Below, one piece after another: positions 17,257 through 25,046 of a DNA stretch of 64,000 nt. Below the pieces are notes generated by a model. The model saw nothing but the letters and a program-made list of their open reading frames with translations. It had not been told where the DNA came from and did no database searches. Source of the stretch: an uncultured Eubacteriales bacterium (GTDB taxonomy: Bacteria; Bacillota; Clostridia; Oscillospirales; Oscillospiraceae); the NCBI GenBank assembly GCA_900549545.1, contig URPA01000002.1, positions 55,177 through 119,176 of the forward strand, in the 5' to 3' direction. Position numbers and translations under genes: made by a program. Every line of letters starts with the position of its first letter. The first letter of the stretch is position 1.

Positions 17257-18713
17257 TGCTCAATCTCCCTTTCGTCTACCGGCAGAGTGACCGTCTTATA
17301 GTAAATCAGCCCCAGCACCACCGCAAGATAAATGGACACATTCGGCCTGCGGATAAGGGCGCCGGAAAACTGCGCCAGAGCAAGCTGCAAAACAAGGCAC
17401 ACACCAAGGGCAATATTTTCCGCCGTGAAGCTGCCCTTGAAGTCCGCAAGCAGGCGGCGGATTATCAGATACACAAAATACAAAATGAAGCCGACATAGA
17501 GCGCAAGGCCGATATAACCCGTGTAATAAAACAGCGCGTGCCAGTCGTTTTCCATGTCATAGCTGCCCTTGAGCGACTGCTGGGCCGGTTCAAAGCCGAA
17601 AAGCTTTGTCAGCGTGTCGCACTCGTCCCAGATAAGGGACGCAAAGGTGGTTTTCATCAGGCGCACGTCAATGAGCGTATCCGCGCTTGTGGTAAAGCCG
17701 TATTTAATAAGCACCCGCTCAGTGCCGAATCTTGTGAAAATATCGGGGATAACGTCGCCAATGGTAGAGACATAATACTCCTCAAAGGCGGCGAACACCT
17801 CGGGCGTGTTTAGCTTTTCTTCATCGGTCATTGTGCTCAAATCATAGCCCAGAGCCTTGATTTTCTCATCAAATTCCGCCTGAGTTTTCCTCGCGGACTC
17901 GGCCTTGGCGCTGTCCACCTGCGCCCTCGGAGTGATAGGGTATGCCGCGGCGGAAGCCACCGCGAAAACAACAAGTGAGATGACAAAGGTCTTTTTCACC
18001 TGTTCCCTCGTCAGCTTTCCACGGATAATGGCGAACATGATATAGCCCGCGAAAATGCAGAATAGCCCCAGATAACAGGCCCTTGTGCTGTTGGCAACAA
18101 GTATCAGCGCTGTCAGCGCGGGGATAGCTATCTGCACGGCTTTTTTGTCAGAATTATAGGCATACAAAATGCCGAACACCGCCAGCGTCACAAAAATGAT
18201 GCTGTTTGCGCAGCGGTTATCGTCAATGACCCAGCCGCTTATGCCGAGCGTCCCGCCATAGGTGGAGTTCCACGTCCCGGTTACAAGGGAGAGCGCAAGG
18301 CAGCTAACGGTTATGATAGCCGCGCAGTACACGCCGCGAACGGCCTGATTCTTTGTTTTCTCGTCCTTAATCAGAAACACGAAGCACACCGCAAGTATCG
18401 GCATCTGCGCAATACGGGCCATGTACTCAACATCGAGAAAGGCGCTTATCATCCCAACCCTAAAGGAGTTGAGCACATGGGCGGCGCAGAAAAGGCCGAT
18501 TACCAGCATGGAAATGATAAACTTCTTTTTCTTTTTTAGCGTAATAAGCAGGTAGAGCGGAATTACCACCATGACCGCAAGCCTTACAAAGCCCGCAATG
18601 GTGGCTACGGAATTTCGCGTCCAGAAGGCTATCGCGTCAAGCAGCGGCTGGGCAGCTATGAGCAGAAGCAGCCAGTTCTCCCGCCAAAAATCTTTCAGGG
18701 TCTTTTCTTTCAT
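17253..18713 (-). CDS. O-antigen ligase/polymerase-like membrane protein
   Basis: A 486-residue integral membrane protein with about eleven helices and one long extracytoplasmic loop (about 270-375) that contains the DDE-like polar segment and precedes DNRCANS-type helices, as in WaaL/Wzy family proteins. These transfer or polymerise lipid-linked glycans outside the membrane. It lies between two glycosyltransferases, overlapping the next gene by four bases and following the previous one by three. The exact glycan is unknown; in a Gram-positive it may be a wall polysaccharide or teichuronic-like polymer. Confidence 0.75.
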   Translation of the reverse strand: MKEKTLKDFWRENWLLLLIAAQPLLDAIAFWTRNSVATIAGFVRLAVMVVIPLYLLITLKKKKKFIISMLVIGLFCAAHVLNSFRVGMISAFLDVEYMARIAQMPILAVCFVFLIKDEKTKNQAVRGVYCAAIITVSCLALSLVTGTWNSTYGGTLGISGWVIDDNRCANSIIFVTLAVFGILYAYNSDKKAVQIAIPALTALILVANSTRACYLGLFCIFAGYIMFAIIRGKLTREQVKKTFVISLVVFAVASAAAYPITPRAQVDSAKAESARKTQAEFDEKIKALGYDLSTMTDEEKLNTPEVFAAFEEYYVSTIGDVIPDIFTRFGTERVLIKYGFTTSADTLIDVRLMKTTFASLIWDECDTLTKLFGFEPAQQSLKGSYDMENDWHALFYYTGYIGLALYVGFILYFVYLIIRRLLADFKGSFTAENIALGVCLVLQLALAQFSGALIRRPNVSIYLAVVLGLIYYKTVTLPVDEREIEQ

Positions 18714-18716
18714 AAT

Positions 18717-19850
18717 TCAGTCTCCGATAATATCAAACCAAAGCTTGCCGATGTTCTCTTTGGAGAAGTCTCTCGCCCGGAGCAGGGCTTTTTCGGCCTG
18801 CGCCCTTCTCAATTCGTCATTCTCCAGCAGCGCAAGCAGCCGCCCGGCATACTCTGCCTCGTCCCCGTCCTCAACAAGGAAGCCGTCCACGCCGTTTTCG
18901 ATAATATATCCGGGGCCGACGCGCACATCAAAGGCCACCACCGGCAGGCCGCAGCTCATGGCCTCGATTATAACATAGCCAAAGCCCTCATTATGCGAGC
19001 TCATTGCAAAGGCCGAGGCCTTGAGCATCTCCCGCTCAACGTCCGCGCTGTCAAGCCGCCCCGTGAGAATGACCGAATCCTCCAGCGCGTATTCCTGTAT
19101 CATATCCTCGAGGTGCTTTCTCTCCGTGCCCTCGCCCACGATTTTCAGCTTGCAGTTTGGCCTCTTCGCGTGGATTTCGCGGAAGCAGCGGATAAGCCTG
19201 TCAAAGCCCTTGACCGGGTCGAGCCTGCCCACGGCAAGTATAATCTCTTCCCTGCCGCTCAAGCTCACATCCGGGTAAGTCTCAAGGAAATTAGGCATAA
19301 GCTCCACCCGCGTGTGCTTATTGGTACTCATAATCTCGCGAACCTCATCCACAAGGCCGGGGGTCAGCAGCGTAAAAACGTCTATATTCCCATAGTTTTT
19401 CGCAAAGTCATTTACGAACTTTTTCTTAAAGTCGTGATCATGGTGCAGCTGCGCGATTTTGAGCACATTTTTATCCCCGTATTTTGAGAGCATAAGATTA
19501 TCCTCATGCCGGGTCGTTATCAGCACTCCGTCGTGAATGGATTTTATTGTGTCAATAACCGCCTGTTTTTTGTCCCTTAGTATGCGCAGGCTTTTGACGC
19601 TCTCTTTCACCACCGCGCCGGGTGCAAAAGCGTGCACCGCCGCCTTCCATTCCTCCTTGTTCGGAGTCTCAGAGAGAAGATACCGGACCTTCACCCGCTC
19701 GTCCACCTTGAACGCGGGGGAATCGGGCATATTATAAACGCTGATTATCTCCACATCGTACTTTTCCGCGAGGAGATTCGCCGTTGATATTATCGCCTTT
19801 TCAATGCCGCCATAGGCAAGATGCAGCGCAAGTATTCTGACTTTTTTCAT
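18717..19850 (-). CDS. Family 4-type glycosyltransferase
   Basis: A 377-residue GT-B enzyme. The N-terminal domain begins with a GGIEKAIIS motif that contacts the acceptor, and the C-terminal Rossmann domain has ILAVGRLDPVKGFDRLI near residue 200 and SHNEGFGYVIIEAMSCGLPVVAFD near 290, the EX7E signature. The start at 19850 has GGGAG five bases upstream; the frame stays open four codons further. It is the first gene of the surface-polysaccharide cluster and would build the repeat unit on the cytoplasmic side. Confidence 0.9.
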   Translation of the reverse strand: MKKVRILALHLAYGGIEKAIISTANLLAEKYDVEIISVYNMPDSPAFKVDERVKVRYLLSETPNKEEWKAAVHAFAPGAVVKESVKSLRILRDKKQAVIDTIKSIHDGVLITTRHEDNLMLSKYGDKNVLKIAQLHHDHDFKKKFVNDFAKNYGNIDVFTLLTPGLVDEVREIMSTNKHTRVELMPNFLETYPDVSLSGREEIILAVGRLDPVKGFDRLIRCFREIHAKRPNCKLKIVGEGTERKHLEDMIQEYALEDSVILTGRLDSADVEREMLKASAFAMSSHNEGFGYVIIEAMSCGLPVVAFDVRVGPGYIIENGVDGFLVEDGDEAEYAGRLLALLENDELRRAQAEKALLRARDFSKENIGKLWFDIIGD

Positions 19851-19913
19851 ACGCGCTCCCAAACATTTATTTGCTTGATTATACCAGTTACGCTCCGAAA
19901 AGTAAATGGCAAA

Positions 19914-19954
19914 GCACGAAAGCCGCCTCCCTTATGGGAAGCGGCTTTTCGTGT
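19914..19954 (-). terminator. Terminator of rplS
   Basis: An 17- to 18-bp imperfect stem (GCACGAAAGCCGCCTCCC with GGGAAGCGGCTTTTCGTG) with a TTAT loop lies just after the rplS stop. The U-tract on the minus strand is short, while the plus strand has TTTTT, so it may work in both directions. Confidence 0.8.
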
Positions 19955-19956
19955 TT

Positions 19957-20298
19957 TTACAGTCTCTCCTTGACCTTGGCGCTCTTGCCCACGCGGTCGC
20001 GCAGGTAGTAGAGCTTTGCTCTGCGAACCTTGCCCTTGCGGACGGTGGTGACAGAAACGATGGACGGAGAATGCACGGGGAAAACCTTCTCGCAGCCCAC
20101 GCCGTAGGAGATGCGGCGGACAGTAATGGTCTCGTTGATACCGCCATGCTTTTTGGCAATGATGGTGCCTTCAAAAGCCTGGGTACGCTCGCGGTTGCCT
20201 TCCTTGACGCGGACGAGGACACGCACAGTGTCGCCGACGTTCATCTCGGGCAGCTCGCTCTTCATGTACTGCTCGCTGAGAATTTTGACCAGATCCAT
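19957..20298 (-). CDS. rplS: 50S ribosomal protein L19
   Basis: A 113-residue L19 at standard length, starting MDLVKILSEQYMKSELPEM, with the conserved GDTVRV near 22 and KVRRAKLYYLRD near 90. L19 sits at the 30S-50S interface. GAGG lies upstream of the ATG. It is a single-gene unit here rather than in the usual rpsP-rimM-trmD-rplS operon. A hairpin in its leader (20370-20392) may be regulatory. Confidence 0.96.
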   Translation of the reverse strand: MDLVKILSEQYMKSELPEMNVGDTVRVLVRVKEGNRERTQAFEGTIIAKKHGGINETITVRRISYGVGCEKVFPVHSPSIVSVTTVRKGKVRRAKLYYLRDRVGKSAKVKERL

Positions 20299-20369
20299 AA
20301 TTCAATTCCTCTTTCATATAGATGTTCATACCGGAGGGCAAAGCCGCGGCAGCGGACCACCTTTCTTAG

Positions 20370-20392
20370 TGTGCGGACAGCTTATCCGCACA
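20370..20392 (-). promoter_or_regulatory. Hairpin in the rplS leader
   Basis: TGTGCGGA and TCCGCACA form an 8-bp stem 72 bases upstream of the rplS start. It may belong to an autoregulatory leader such as those known for ribosomal proteins, but I could not match it to a defined leader motif. Confidence 0.35.
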
Positions 20393-20471
20393 AGCTATGG
20401 TAGTTTATCACATATTTCACCGCATTGCAAGTGTTTTTTACGCTTTTCATATGCTTTTCGTGGATTATTTG

Positions 20472-20500
20472 TTGACAAAGCCATAAGTACAATATAAAAT
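20472..20500 (+). promoter_or_regulatory. Promoter of the 27-codon small ORF
   Basis: TTGACA (20472-20477) and TAAAAT (20495-20500) are 17 bases apart. The predicted transcript begins near 20507 with a TGCTCC/GGAGCA hairpin and reaches the small ORF at 20578. Confidence 0.7.
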
Positions 20501-20577
20501 GTATTTGCTCCCCTTATGGAGCAGGCGCTGCACAACGGCAGGCGGTCAGCCACACCCCCGTAAAGGAGGTGAGGCAT

Positions 20578-20661
20578 ATGCCTATAACACTGACGATACA
20601 TATCTTCGGATATACCATTACCGTTAGAGTTAAGAAGCAAAACCGCCACCCCGGCAGGTGA
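20578..20661 (+). CDS. 27-residue basic small protein, candidate type I toxin
   Basis: The ORF begins at ATG 20578 behind a full AAAGGAGGTGAGG site and encodes MPITLTIHIFGYTITVRVKK plus QNRHPGR: a hydrophobic, beta-prone N-terminal half and a basic tail. It is too short for family assignment and I do not recognise a named family. Its promoter, the facing minus-strand promoter at 20728-20757, a terminator-like hairpin inside the ORF's 3' end on the minus strand, and 5'/3' complementarity of its message (20523-20551 with 20692-20716) together resemble type I toxin-antitoxin loci. Toxicity is an inference and the protein could instead be a leader peptide or signalling peptide. Confidence 0.6.
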   Translation: MPITLTIHIFGYTITVRVKKQNRHPGR

Positions 20662-20720
20662 CGGTATGCTTAAAATACTGTAAACCATAACGGGCTAACC
20701 GCTTGTCGCAGCGCCTTTTG
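20636..20720 (-). ncRNA. Candidate antisense RNA to the small ORF
   Basis: A minus-strand promoter at 20728-20757 would start an RNA near 20720. It would run through a CCGTCACC/GGTGGCGG hairpin (near 20643-20664) followed by TTTTGCTTCTT, giving a transcript of about 85 bases that covers the last third of the small ORF and its 3' UTR. The boundaries are predicted, not observed. Confidence 0.5.
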
Positions 20721-20727
20721 TGTATAT

Positions 20728-20767
20728 ATTATACTATGCTCAGTGTTGGCTTGTCAACACTGAGCAT
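20728..20767 (-). promoter_or_regulatory. Antisense promoter embedded in a 13-bp inverted repeat
   Basis: On the minus strand TTGACA (20752-20757) and TATAAT (20728-20733) are 18 bases apart. The -35 box lies across the loop and one arm of a perfect 13-bp inverted repeat (20736-20748 and 20755-20767), which could be an operator or a weak terminator of the gene ending at 20786. Confidence 0.6.
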
Positions 20768-20785
20768 AAAATGTTGTTCAGGTTT

Positions 20786-21445
20786 TCAGCGGTAAAGTTT
20801 CATTTCCCGGTCATAGGTCTCTATGCGCGTGAATTTAGCAAAGTCCGGAGCAAGCTCCGGCGCGTTCTGGCGCAAAGCGTCAATGAGCAGGGCGGGATTT
20901 AGCGTCGGCTCCTGGGCGGATATCACTGCGCTCATGGTGATTTTCCCCTCGTCCGCTGTCAGCTCCATGCTGTTTATCGCGCCCTTTATATCGGCAAGGC
21001 CCTCGCCGCGCTTGGTTCTGCGCATGACGGTGATACTCTCCCGCGCGAAAAATTCCTCGAGCTGGCCGATTAGCTCACCCGGCTCCCGCTCGTCATATTC
21101 AAGCCGCCCCTCGACCTTGAGCCATTTAAGCTCCGCCGGCTTTCTCTGCCGGGGGTAGACCTCCATGATCTCTATACCCTCGGGCAGCTTCTCCGTGAGC
21201 AGGGCAGGGATGGGCGCAATGTCCATATCCTGTGCAAGCTGGAAATCCATCAGCTCGCATATGCTCTCCGTCCCGACAGAGAGCGGCAGCAGCGCCGAGA
21301 GCTGGGGCCGGGGGTTATAGCCCTCGGAGTATTTAAGCGGAAGCTCCGCCCGGAAAAACGCCCGCTGTATGGTCTGCACCAGGTCAAGGTGGGAGATATA
21401 CGCCGCGCGCCCGGTTTTTTTGAACCTCATTCTCAGCTTATCCAT
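20786..21445 (-). CDS. Radical SAM-linked protein, TIGR03936/DUF2344 family
   Basis: A 219-residue protein starting with KLRMRFKKTGRAAYISHLDLVQTIQRAFFRAELPLKYSEGYNPRP, the signature of the DUF2344 family that is found fused to or next to the TIGR03960 radical SAM proteins. Function is not established; the pair is often thought to modify RNA or tRNA, on weak grounds. Its start overlaps the end of the partner gene by eight bases, so the two are translated together and probably form a complex. Confidence 0.88.
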   Translation of the reverse strand: MDKLRMRFKKTGRAAYISHLDLVQTIQRAFFRAELPLKYSEGYNPRPQLSALLPLSVGTESICELMDFQLAQDMDIAPIPALLTEKLPEGIEIMEVYPRQRKPAELKWLKVEGRLEYDEREPGELIGQLEEFFARESITVMRRTKRGEGLADIKGAINSMELTADEGKITMSAVISAQEPTLNPALLIDALRQNAPELAPDFAKFTRIETYDREMKLYR

Positions 21446-23273
21446 CGCAGCGCCCTCCTTTCAGCAGCTTTGCCGCGCCGCAGGCCGAGCACTGCTTGCG
21501 GCAGTCCGGCGAGAGAGCGGACTTATAACACTGCTCCCGCTCGTGCAGCAGATGCGCCTTGCGCACGCCGACGTCGATATGGTCCCAGGGCAGAAGGCTG
21601 TCCACCGGGTGCTCGCGGTTTGCGTAAAACGCCGGGTCAAGCCCGCAGGCCTTGAAAGCGTCCATCCATCGCTCGAATGAGAAATAATCTGACCACGCGT
21701 CAAGCCGCCCGCCGTTACGCCAGACGGTCTCTATAACATCGGCCACCTTCCTGTCGCCCCTTGAGAGGGCGCCCTCGATAAGGCTCGTCTCCGCGTCATG
21801 CCAGTTGTAGGTGACATTTCGCGCCGTGAGATTGGCCCGCAGGAGGTTTACGCGGCGCAGATACTCTTCAATGCTTATCTGCGCCTCCCACTGGAAGGGG
21901 CTGTGGGGCTTGGGAATGAAGCAGGAGGTGGAGATGCTTATGCGCACGCCCCGGTTTTTGTTGCTGGCATACTGCCGCCAGCAGTGGAGCACATGGTTTG
22001 CCATCTCGGCAATGCCGAGGATGTCCTCATCCGTCTCCGTGGGCAGGCCCAGCATATAATAGAGCTTTATGCTGTTCCAGCCGCCCTCAAAGGCTATGCG
22101 GCAGGTGTTGAGCAGGTCCTCCTCGGTCACGTTCTTGTTTATCGCGTCTCTCAGGCGTTGGCTGCCGCCCTCAACGGCGAAGGTAAGCCCGCTTTTGCGC
22201 ACCTTTTGCAGCCGTTCCACTATCTCCATGGAGAAGTTGTCCGCCCTGAGTGACGGCAGGGAGAGGCTTATATTATGCGGCGAGCAGTATTCAAGCATAC
22301 CGTCGCAAAGCTCAGGCAAGGCTCTGTAATCGCTGCTGCTGAGAGAGAGCAGCGTCACGCTCTCGTGCCCGGTGTTTTTGAGCGTCTCTATCCCCTGCTT
22401 AATAAGCGTCTCCGGCTTTTTGGAGCGGATAGGGCGGTACACATGGCCCGCCTGACAGAAGCGGCAGCCGCGCACACAGCCCCGGAAAAGCTCAAGATTC
22501 ACCCTGTCGTGCACGACCTCCGTAGAGGGCACGATGGGGTTTGTCGGAAATGGCGCTGCGTCAAGGTTCTCGACGATGCGCTTTGTGACCTTCTCGGGCG
22601 CGCCGTCCTTCGCGGTGAAGGCGGCAAGCGTCCCGTCCTCGTTATAGCTCACCTCGTAAAGCGAGGGGACATATACGCCCTGAATACCGGCGGCTCTGCG
22701 CAGAAACTCGCCCTTGCTCCAGCCCCCGGCCTTGGCCTGATGAAGCAGCGTCAAAACCTCGTTATTCATCTCCTCGCCCTCGCCGATGACAAAGAGGTCC
22801 ATAAACTCCGCCATAGGCTCGGGGTTGACGGCGGCGGTGCCACCGGCGAACACCAGCGGCAGAAGGTTTGGCCTGTCCTTGCTGCGCAGAGGCAGCCCGC
22901 CCATGTCAAGCATGTCCAGCACCGTGGTATACGCCATCTCATAGCCGACGGAGAACGCCACCGCGTCAAACTCCGCGATGCTGTCCCCGCTCTCAAGAGC
23001 GTAAAGCGGCAGGCCTGCCTTTTTCATCTCCTCGTACATATCCCCCCAGGGGGCGAACACCCGCTCGCACCATACAAAGTCAAGGCTGTTCATCGTGTGA
23101 TAGAGGATGCTCATGCCGAGGTTTGACATGCCTATCTCATAGGTATCGGGAAAGCAGAAGGCAAGGCGGATGTCCACCTTGGACTTGTCCTTGATAATCT
23201 GGTTAAACTCCCCGCCGGTGTATCTGGCGGGCTTTTGCACCCGTGGCAGGATGCGTTCTAATCTGTTGTCCAT
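21438..23273 (-). CDS. Radical SAM protein, TIGR03960 family
   Basis: A 611-residue radical SAM protein with an N-terminal B12-binding-like domain (about 35-190) and a SAM domain whose cluster motif is Cys266, Cys270 and Cys273 in RGCVRGCRFCQAG. The EGGSQRLRDAINK stretch near 365 is typical of MiaB/UPF0004-like barrel strands. The substrate is unknown. I chose the ATG at 23273 because GGAG lies six bases upstream; an alternative ATG four codons earlier has no ribosome site. Its DUF2344 partner follows with an eight-base overlap. A C-terminal CRKQCSACGAAK cluster suggests an additional metal site. Confidence 0.88.
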   Translation of the reverse strand: MDNRLERILPRVQKPARYTGGEFNQIIKDKSKVDIRLAFCFPDTYEIGMSNLGMSILYHTMNSLDFVWCERVFAPWGDMYEEMKKAGLPLYALESGDSIAEFDAVAFSVGYEMAYTTVLDMLDMGGLPLRSKDRPNLLPLVFAGGTAAVNPEPMAEFMDLFVIGEGEEMNNEVLTLLHQAKAGGWSKGEFLRRAAGIQGVYVPSLYEVSYNEDGTLAAFTAKDGAPEKVTKRIVENLDAAPFPTNPIVPSTEVVHDRVNLELFRGCVRGCRFCQAGHVYRPIRSKKPETLIKQGIETLKNTGHESVTLLSLSSSDYRALPELCDGMLEYCSPHNISLSLPSLRADNFSMEIVERLQKVRKSGLTFAVEGGSQRLRDAINKNVTEEDLLNTCRIAFEGGWNSIKLYYMLGLPTETDEDILGIAEMANHVLHCWRQYASNKNRGVRISISTSCFIPKPHSPFQWEAQISIEEYLRRVNLLRANLTARNVTYNWHDAETSLIEGALSRGDRKVADVIETVWRNGGRLDAWSDYFSFERWMDAFKACGLDPAFYANREHPVDSLLPWDHIDVGVRKAHLLHEREQCYKSALSPDCRKQCSACGAAKLLKGGRCDG

Positions 23274-23312
23274 TTCACACTCCATAAAGCGAATTGCTTG
23301 TATGGAGCTATT

Positions 23313-23918
23313 TTATAATATTTCCCGCTTTTTTACAATACCCGATGCGCTTTCCTGATACAGCAGCAGCCATGTTGCCGCCACAGCGAGAGCAACTCCC
23401 CTGCCCTTCAGCATAAGCCAGATGCCCGCCGCCAGCAGCGCCGCCGCGCAGACAAAGCCCACAGCATCCGCCACGGCAGTGCCCCGCCGCTCGCCGATAA
23501 AAGCGCTGAGCAGGATGGTAAACACCCGCCCGCCGTCAAGGGGCAGCGCGGGCAGGAAATTGAAAACCGCCAAAATAAGGCTCACCCCGGCTGAGAGACA
23601 GAGCCAGTCGCTTTGAAGCCTGTCCCCGCCCCATGAGGCGGCGGCGGCGTAGATAAGCCCCGCCATCGGCCCCGCCGCGGCGGCCATGGCGTGTCCCACC
23701 GCGCCGCAGCTGCCGCTGTAAACAATGCACAGTCCCTTGAGCTCCGCCCGGAAGCTGCGCAGGCTGAAGCCGAGCATGAGAAGCGCCACAATATGCCCCA
23801 GCTCGTGCACAATTATGGGTATCAGCAGCGCGAGCAGGGTCTTTACATCGCAGAAATAATATGCCGCCGCCGCTAAAATCAGGGCCCCGGCGCTGATTTT
23901 GATCTTTTGTTTTGCCAT
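23313..23918 (-). CDS. M50-family intramembrane metalloprotease, SpoIVFB-like
   Basis: A 201-residue membrane protease with five or six helices. HELGH (38-42) supplies two zinc ligands and the third is Asp128 in LPALPLDGGR. It is the short SpoIVFB-type without the CBS domains. SpoIVFB cleaves pro-sigma-K in the mother cell of sporulating Bacillus; equivalence here is inferred from the fold, length and the small membrane protein encoded four bases upstream, as SpoIVFA is. Other short M50 proteases have different or unknown substrates. Confidence 0.8.
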   Translation of the reverse strand: MAKQKIKISAGALILAAAAYYFCDVKTLLALLIPIIVHELGHIVALLMLGFSLRSFRAELKGLCIVYSGSCGAVGHAMAAAAGPMAGLIYAAAASWGGDRLQSDWLCLSAGVSLILAVFNFLPALPLDGGRVFTILLSAFIGERRGTAVADAVGFVCAAALLAAGIWLMLKGRGVALAVAATWLLLYQESASGIVKKREIL

Positions 23919-23921
23919 GCT

Positions 23922-24191
23922 TTACGCCCCTTCCCCCGGCGCGGCGCTCTCCGTCGCCGCCGGTATCTTCTCCTGCGAAAACAGGCCGAGCGCGGATATA
24001 AGTTCTTCCGCTGCTCCGCCCTTTGAAAAGCTCCTGCCCATGGCGGTCAGGGTCTCGGAGTAATCGGCCTCGCACTCCGCCGCGCTCCAAAGCCTTGTCC
24101 GCAGCTCGTTTGTTGCCGCCGGGCAGAGGATTTTAAGCATCGTCAGCGCCGCAAAAATCACCGCTAAGATAACAGCCTTCAATCTGCTCAT
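23922..24191 (-). CDS. Small membrane protein upstream of the M50 protease, possible truncated SpoIVFA-like protein
   Basis: An 89-residue protein with one N-terminal membrane helix (about 5-24) and an acidic soluble tail. The start at 24191 has a GGGGGGTGAG site. In related Firmicutes a SpoIVFA-like M23 protein with the same single-helix start precedes the M50 protease. Here the segment after the helix (LRTRLWSAAECEADYSETLTAMGRSFSKG) resembles that N-terminal region from memory, but the M23 domain is absent. It may be a natural short form or a shortened gene. Function is not proven. Confidence 0.6.
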   Translation of the reverse strand: MSRLKAVILAVIFAALTMLKILCPAATNELRTRLWSAAECEADYSETLTAMGRSFSKGGAAEELISALGLFSQEKIPAATESAAPGEGA

Positions 24192-24253
24192 CTTCTCACC
24201 CCCCTGCAAACATTGTATTTGCGGGGGCGGCGGCTTATTACAGTAGATTATGC

Positions 24254-24282
24254 TTGACAATTCGGCTCACTGTCATTATAAT
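24254..24282 (+). promoter_or_regulatory. Consensus promoter of tRNA-Pro
   Basis: TTGACA (24254-24259) and TATAAT (24277-24282) are exactly 17 bases apart and 12 bases before the tRNA. Confidence 0.9.
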
Positions 24283-24294
24283 ATAGTGGCATTT

Positions 24295-24370
24295 CGGGGT
24301 GTAGCGCAGCTGGTAGCGCGCTTGGTTCGGGACCAAGAGGCCGGGAGTTCAAGTCTCCCCACTCCGACCA
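24295..24370 (+). tRNA. tRNA-Pro (CGG)
   Basis: The acceptor stem CGGGGTG/CACTCCG, D-arm, anticodon stem CTTGG/CCAAG with loop TTCGGGA (anticodon CGG), and T-arm with GTTCAAGTC close correctly. The CCA end is encoded. The gene has its own consensus promoter and terminator. Confidence 0.96.
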
Positions 24371-24371
24371 A

Positions 24372-24411
24372 AACAAAAATCCGTTCTCGACAGAGAGCGG
24401 ATTTTTGTTTT
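24372..24411 (+). terminator. Terminator of tRNA-Pro
   Basis: CAAAAATCCGTTCTC pairs with GAGAGCGGATTTTTG around a short loop, ending in TTTTTGTTTT directly after the CCA end. Confidence 0.85.
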
Positions 24412-24503
24412 GTATTCTTCATTTTTCATTATTCAATATTCATCATTCATTTAGCGGATTTTTGTAATGAATAATGAATAATTGATTTGCCCATCCGGGG
24501 CGC
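24396..24503. repeat. AT-rich insert between 13-bp direct repeats
   Basis: AGCGGATTTTTGT occurs at 24396-24408 and again at 24453-24465. Between and after lie CATTATTCAATATTCATC and AATGAATAATGAATAATTG, which form an imperfect inverted repeat. It looks like a small inserted sequence that duplicated part of the tRNA terminator. No gene is present. Confidence 0.45.
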
Positions 24504-25046
24504 TTACCACCCGCCGCCGATTTCGCTGAACGCAATCGCGACAGCTTCAGCGCCGGAGAGGATGAGATACGCTCCGATGAGCGCCGCGGCGGTGACAATG
24601 GTGAACACCGGCTCGAAGAGCATGACAATGCCCAAAATCAGGCCGAGAATGTTTATCGCCATGGAAATGTAATAAAAAGTCTTTCCCGCGATAAAGCGAA
24701 TAGTGTTCAGATGCACAAAGCGGGAGATGCAGTGCGCGATGAACCACAGCGGGAAAAGCACCGTCAAAATCCACGCTCCGGCCCCCGGATGGGAAATCAG
24801 AATCGCACCCGCCATAACGCTGAGGATGCCGGCGATGAGGGCGACAATCGGCCCGAAGCCGGTGTAGCGCTCGGTTTTGATGTAAAACAGAATGTCGCAC
24901 ACGCCGGTGATAATCGCGATTATTCCGTAGATGACCGCCGCCCAGGTAAAAACGCCCTGTGGCCTGAAAACTGTGAATATTCCAAGCAGAATCATGCACA
25001 GGCCGGAAATGAGCTCGATCCAGCCGAACCCGGAACGCCTTCTCAT
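24504..25046 (-). CDS. DUF308/HdeD-family membrane protein
   Basis: A 180-residue protein with six membrane helices arranged as three repeated hairpins, each beginning with a GI-rich first helix (ELISGLCMILLGIFTVFRP, ALIAGILSVMAGAILISHP, INILGLILGIVMLFEP). This is the DUF308/HdeD pattern; the HdeD member is linked to acid resistance in E. coli, but the activity is unknown. It overlaps the ftsH stop by four bases and is probably cotranscribed with tetR and ftsH. Confidence 0.85.
   Translation of the reverse strand: MRRRSGFGWIELISGLCMILLGIFTVFRPQGVFTWAAVIYGIIAIITGVCDILFYIKTERYTGFGPIVALIAGILSVMAGAILISHPGAGAWILTVLFPLWFIAHCISRFVHLNTIRFIAGKTFYYISMAINILGLILGIVMLFEPVFTIVTAAALIGAYLILSGAEAVAIAFSEIGGGW

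Noticed and set aside
20299..20400. A known L19 leader RNA for rplS
   Set aside because: There is one hairpin, but I could not align the segment to the described leader motif with confidence, so only the hairpin is listed.
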